From Shimia_B sp039198835 (GTDB lineage: Bacteria > Pseudomonadota > Alphaproteobacteria > Rhodobacterales > Rhodobacteraceae), in the NCBI GenBank assembly GCA_039198835.1, contig JBCCTH010000121.1:1-8607 (forward strand): 8,607 bases of DNA, given 5' to 3'. The position numbers and the translations under genes were made by a program. This document shows, piece after piece, positions 5,963 through 8,607 of the stretch. Below the pieces are notes generated by a model, which did not search any database, had not been told where the DNA came from, and saw nothing but the letters and a program-made list of their open reading frames with translations. How positions within the stretch are numbered: the stretch's first letter is position 1; each line of letters opens with the position of its first letter.

Positions 5963-6919
5963 TCAACCCAGGCCCACGCGCAGGCAATCATGGATGCGGA
6001 TCAGCCCCACGGGCTTTTGCGCCTCGGTGACGAAAAGGCACCCGATCTTGTTGGCATTCATCACCGCCAAGGCCTCTTCGGCGAGCGCGCCGGCGTGGAT
6101 GGTGCGCGGTGCTTTGGTCATGACTTCGCCCGCGTTGAGATCGAGAAGACCGCTCATATGGCGGCGCAGGTCACCGTCTGTGATGATGCCTTCAAGCTCG
6201 CCCGCATCATTGAGAACACCGGCGACGCCAAACGTTTTTTCCGACATTGTCAAAAGTGCATCGGCCATGGGCGCAGTGTAGTGGACCGTGGGCACTTCGT
6301 CATCCCGGTGCATCAGATCGCCGACGCGCGAAAGCTGTGCGCCGAGCTTTCCGCCCGGGTGAAACTCCCGGAAATTGGCGGGTGTGAATTGCCGATGCTC
6401 CATCAAGGCGATGGCGAGTGCATCGCCGAGCGCGAGGCTCATTGTGGTCGTAGTGGTGGGCACATTGCCGGTGCCGCAGGCTTCTTCGACGGGCGGCAGG
6501 ATGAGCGCGACATCGGACTGGCGAATGAGCGAGCTCTCGCGCTTTGAGGCCACGCCGATGAGCGGGATCGAGAAACGGCGGGTATAGGCCACCACATCGA
6601 CAAGCTCGGGTGTCTCCCCGCTATTGGACAGGATCAACGCAACATCGCCACGCGCCATCATGCCCAGATCGCCGTGGGAGGCCTCGGACGGATGAACAAA
6701 TTGCGCGGGCGTGCCTGTGGAGGCGAATGTCGCCGCGATCTTGCGCGCCACATGGCCCGACTTGCCCATGCCGCAGACGATCACGCGCCCCTTGGCCTGA
6801 AGCAGTGTCTCTACGGCATCGCCAAAGCCTTCATCGAGCGTCTCCGCCAAAAGGCCGAGCGCTGTCTGTTCAATGCGCAGCACGCGGCGCGCGATTTCGA
6901 GATACTCTTTGCGTGTCAT
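5963..6919 (-). CDS. kdsD: arabinose-5-phosphate isomerase KdsD (KpsF/GutQ family)
   Basis: A protein of 318 residues, close to the usual 320-330. The N-terminal SIS sugar-isomerase domain (about 30-195) has GMGKSG (50-55), SEASHGDLGM (79-88), SNSGETPE (98-105) and HPGGKLG (187-193). Two CBS domains follow at about 200-255 and 265-318, the first with ITDGDLRR (246-253). It is a cytoplasmic enzyme converting ribulose 5-phosphate to arabinose 5-phosphate, the first step towards Kdo of lipopolysaccharide. That matches the lpt genes downstream. KpsF capsule paralogues have the same domains, but this setting favours the housekeeping KdsD. No ribosome site is visible before ATG 6919, and a possible -10 sits so close that a leaderless mRNA is conceivable. 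It is 51 bp after ribonuclease D and 56 bp before lptC. Confidence 0.95.
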   Translation of the reverse strand: MTRKEYLEIARRVLRIEQTALGLLAETLDEGFGDAVETLLQAKGRVIVCGMGKSGHVARKIAATFASTGTPAQFVHPSEASHGDLGMMARGDVALILSNSGETPELVDVVAYTRRFSIPLIGVASKRESSLIRQSDVALILPPVEEACGTGNVPTTTTTMSLALGDALAIALMEHRQFTPANFREFHPGGKLGAQLSRVGDLMHRDDEVPTVHYTAPMADALLTMSEKTFGVAGVLNDAGELEGIITDGDLRRHMSGLLDLNAGEVMTKAPRTIHAGALAEEALAVMNANKIGCLFVTEAQKPVGLIRIHDCLRVGLG

Positions 6920-6925
6920 GGGGCC

Positions 6926-6953
6926 AATATGCCGGTCAATGTGGCCATCCCAA
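6926..6953 (-). promoter_or_regulatory. candidate promoter for kdsD, possibly leaderless
   Basis: On the minus strand TTGGGA (6953-6948) and CATATT (6931-6926) are 16 bp apart, each matching the sigma-70 consensus at 4 of 6 bases. The start of transcription would fall on or near the kdsD ATG at 6919. Chance matches of this quality are common, so this is tentative. Confidence 0.25.
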
Positions 6954-6970
6954 GGCCAGATAAGGCCGCT

Positions 6971-7585
6971 TTAGGAATGCGCAAAGATATCTGTTTCAGG
7001 CCAGCCCATCAGATCAAGCTTGGCCCGCATCGGCAAAAAGCCGAAGCACGCCTCGGCGACCTGCATCCGGCCTTCGCGGACGAGCCTCTCATTGAGCTTC
7101 TCGCGCAGTTGATGGAGGTAAAGCACGTCGGAGGCTGCATATTCCATCTGCGCTTGCGTGAGCTCTTCGGCGCCCCAATCCGACATTTGCTGCTGTTTTG
7201 AAATGTCGACGTCGATGAGCTCTGACGTCAGGTTCTTGAGCCCGTGGCGATCTGTATAGGTGCGCACGAGGCGGCTGGCGATCTTGGTACAGTAGACCGG
7301 CGCCGCCAGCGCGCCAAACGCATGAAACATCGCCGCGATGTCAAAGCGGCCGAAATGGAAGAGCTTGAGCACGGTCGGGTCACGCAAGAGCGCGGCGAGG
7401 TTTGGCGCGTCTTTCTGACCTTTTTCGATCTGGACGAGATGCGCATTGCCATCTCCGCCGGACATCTGGACGAGGCAGAGCCGGTCACGATGGGGGCTCA
7501 GGCCCATTGTCTCGCAATCGATGGCCACGATGGGCCCGAGATCGAGGGAGGCGGGCAAATCGCGCTTGTGAAGAGTAATTGTCAT
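6971..7585 (-). CDS. rnd: ribonuclease D-type 3'-5' exonuclease, short form
   Basis: A protein of 204 residues that consists of the DEDDy exonuclease domain only. Exo I is D23-C-E25 in VAIDCETMGL, Exo II is D82 in FHFGRFDIAAM, and Exo III is Y149 and D153 in YAASDVLYLHQLREKL. The HRDC domains that make E. coli RNase D about 375 residues long are missing, so this is the short alphaproteobacterial type. It is expected to trim 3' ends of tRNA precursors and other small RNAs in the cytoplasm. It stands first in the leftward series before kdsD, an order I recall from other Rhodobacterales. There is no clear ribosome site before ATG 7585. The gene diverges from the CoA-binding gene with 77 bp between the starts. 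Confidence 0.9.
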   Translation of the reverse strand: MTITLHKRDLPASLDLGPIVAIDCETMGLSPHRDRLCLVQMSGGDGNAHLVQIEKGQKDAPNLAALLRDPTVLKLFHFGRFDIAAMFHAFGALAAPVYCTKIASRLVRTYTDRHGLKNLTSELIDVDISKQQQMSDWGAEELTQAQMEYAASDVLYLHQLREKLNERLVREGRMQVAEACFGFLPMRAKLDLMGWPETDIFAHS

Positions 7586-7608
7586 GTGACGGCTCGCTGT
7601 TCGCGCGG

Positions 7609-7637
7609 TGGGTGGACCCGGCGGGCCTTCCTGTCAA
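7609..7637 (-). promoter_or_regulatory. candidate promoter for ribonuclease D
   Basis: A perfect TTGACA on the minus strand at 7637-7632 lies in the divergent gap. With a 17-bp spacer the -10 is CACCCA (7614-7609), a very poor match. Transcription would start near 7602, 17 nt before the ATG. Only the -35 and its placement support it. Confidence 0.3.
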
Positions 7638-7662
7638 GCCGCTTCGCGCTTAGGGTCACGCC

Positions 7663-8112
7663 ATGGTTGATGAGAGACCCGATGACGCGCTCGCGCGCGC
7701 CCTGGAAGAAGCCCGGACGATTGCCTTGGTGGGCGCGTCACCCAACCCGGCGCGGGCGTCGCATCAGGTGGGGCTTTTTTTGCGAGATGCAGGATATCGC
7801 GTGATCGCCGTCAACCCGCTCCTCGAGGGCGATGACCTTTTTGGAGAGCCCGTGCGGAGCGCGTTGAGCGATGCCGCAGAGGCTGACTTCGTGGATGTTT
7901 TTCGCCGCTCCGAGGCGCTTCCCGAGATCGTGGAGGAGGCTTTGGGCCTGCCGCATATCCGCACGATCTGGATGCAGCTCGGCATCCGCCATGCGGCGGC
8001 TGCCACGCGCGCGCGGGAGGCTGGCCGCAGGGTCATCGAAGATCGCTGTACGAAAATCGAATTCCTGCGGCTCGGGCTCAAAGCGCGTCGCGCAGCCAGC
8101 TCGGCGCTTTGA
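7663..8112 (+). CDS. CoA-binding domain protein (YccU type)
   Basis: A protein of 149 residues, the normal size of the small CoA_binding_2 family. It shows a Rossmann-like nucleotide fold: ALVGASPNPARASHQVG at about 21-37, YRVIAVNP (45-52), ADFVDVFRRSE (74-84), IWMQLGI (102-108) and the family-typical VIEDRCTKIE (124-133). These cytoplasmic proteins bind CoA in the few cases studied; no reaction is known. AGGG about 9 nt before the ATG may be its ribosome site. The gene diverges from ribonuclease D, and its last 35 bp are overlapped on the other strand by a possible small ORF. The RNA methyltransferase gene follows on the same strand after 137 bp. Confidence 0.93.
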   Translation: MVDERPDDALARALEEARTIALVGASPNPARASHQVGLFLRDAGYRVIAVNPLLEGDDLFGEPVRSALSDAAEADFVDVFRRSEALPEIVEEALGLPHIRTIWMQLGIRHAAAATRAREAGRRVIEDRCTKIEFLRLGLKARRAASSAL

Positions 8113-8176
8113 TGGGCCGGGCGCGGCGGCCCCAGAGGCAGTCTAGCACAAAGCGCATCGGATCGATCTTGGTCAT
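8078..8176 (-). CDS. possible 32-residue basic protein, antisense to the end of the CoA-binding gene
   Basis: ATG at 8176 opens 32 codons ending in TGA at 8078. The peptide begins MTKIDPMRFVLDCLWG, continues with a basic RRARP stretch and ends APSWLRDAL. GTGAGGG, with GAGG about 6 nt before the ATG, is a plausible ribosome site, better than those of several sure genes here. An in-frame TAA lies 27 bp upstream, so the start is well bounded. It overlaps the 3' end of the CoA-binding gene by 35 bp and is divergent from the methyltransferase gene. The mixed hydrophobic, tryptophan and arginine content looks like protein rather than noise, but I do not recognise a family and a chance ORF remains quite possible. 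Confidence 0.35.
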   Translation of the reverse strand: MTKIDPMRFVLDCLWGRRARPIKAPSWLRDAL

Positions 8177-8249
8177 CTCGCCCTCACTTTCACCGGTCGG
8201 TTAGGGCATCCTTGTTTCGGTTTTGTGACGAGCGCGGTAAGCCCGGAGC

Positions 8250-8607
8250 GTGAGTGCGGCCCTCGACATATTTCTGGTCTCGATCCCCGGATGCGAAGAT
8301 TATCTCGCCGATGAGGCGCGCGCGCTGGGCTTTGCGCCAGCGCGCGCGGTTCAAGGCGGGGTCGAGATCGTGGGCGATTGGCCTCAGGTCTGGCGCGCCA
8401 ATCTTTGGATGCGCGGGGCGTCACGCGTTCTCGTGCGTCTCGGAAGCTTCCACGCGACCAATTTAGGCGAACTTGAGAGCGCCGCGCGCCGATTCGACTG
8501 GGCGCGCATGTTGGCCCCGCGTGAGCCTGTGAGGCTCGATATCACGTGCCGCAAATCGCGCATTGCCCATGCGGGCGCAGCGGCGAGCAAGCTTGAGCGC
8601 GCCTTGC
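8250..8607 (+). CDS. THUMP-type class I RNA methyltransferase (RlmL-like), N-terminal part
   Basis: The frame runs from a GTG at 8250 to the window end, 119 residues without a stop, so the catalytic part lies outside. An in-frame TAA at 8238-8240 excludes a longer start. GGAG sits only 1 nt before the GTG, which is unusually close, but no other start fits the family N-terminus. The opening DIFLVSIPGCEDYLADEARALGF and GGVEIVGDWPQVWRANLWMRGASRVLVRLGSFHA are typical of the ferredoxin-like/THUMP region of the RlmL/YcbY family. CRKSRIAHAGAAASKLERAL continues into the THUMP domain. The family methylates 23S rRNA (m2G2445 for E. coli RlmL), with the methyltransferase domain following the THUMP domain. 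The exact target of this alphaproteobacterial relative is not known. Confidence 0.88.
   Translation, partial: MSAALDIFLVSIPGCEDYLADEARALGFAPARAVQGGVEIVGDWPQVWRANLWMRGASRVLVRLGSFHATNLGELESAARRFDWARMLAPREPVRLDITCRKSRIAHAGAAASKLERAL

Noticed and set aside
5897..6547. Plus-strand ORF of 216 codons beginning with PRHRPRHRP repeats
   Set aside because: The repeat comes from the 12-bp tandem array and the rest is antisense to kdsD. It has no independent support.

Overview
The window looks like a chromosomal segment of an alphaproteobacterium, most likely from the Rhodobacterales (Roseobacter/Rhodobacter group). The evidence is high GC content, the gene order ribonuclease D - kdsD - lptC - lptA - lptB - hpf - ptsN, and a hairpin-plus-'GGAG...AAAAATGAAGG' intergenic element that I recall as typical of this group. 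No mobile element, CRISPR array, rRNA or tRNA gene was seen. Most of the window is ordinary core genome.

Left part (1-2400): a possible small metal-handling and redox cluster. A HupE/UreJ-type membrane protein is read leftward and runs off the window edge. Head to head with it lie a secreted DUF4198 (NikM-like) protein and a thioredoxin-like protein with a CNHC centre, both read rightward and only 4 bp apart. The two divergent start codons are nested in one CATG.

Middle part (2411-7585): a leftward series. A short ribonuclease D comes first. It is followed by kdsD, which makes the Kdo precursor arabinose 5-phosphate, and by lptC, lptA and lptB, the inner-membrane anchor, periplasmic bridge and cytoplasmic ATPase of lipopolysaccharide export. 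lptC, lptA and lptB are tightly packed. After a 577-bp gene-free gap come hpf (long ribosome hibernation factor) and ptsN (nitrogen-PTS EIIA). In many Proteobacteria rpoN lies between lptB and hpf. Here it is absent, and its place holds a candidate hpf promoter, a strong imperfect hairpin and two inverted copies of the intergenic repeat.

Right part (7663-8607): a CoA-binding (YccU-type) protein read rightward, then the start of a THUMP/RlmL-type RNA methyltransferase cut by the window edge. A possible 32-residue protein lies antisense between them.

The observations most worth a second look are the shared-CATG divergent starts, the 12-bp tandem repeat that makes an open frame running from the kdsD stop into the lptC start (TAATG), the repeat-rich lptB-hpf gap, and the antisense small ORF. 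I see no clear sign of a new defence or biosynthetic system.
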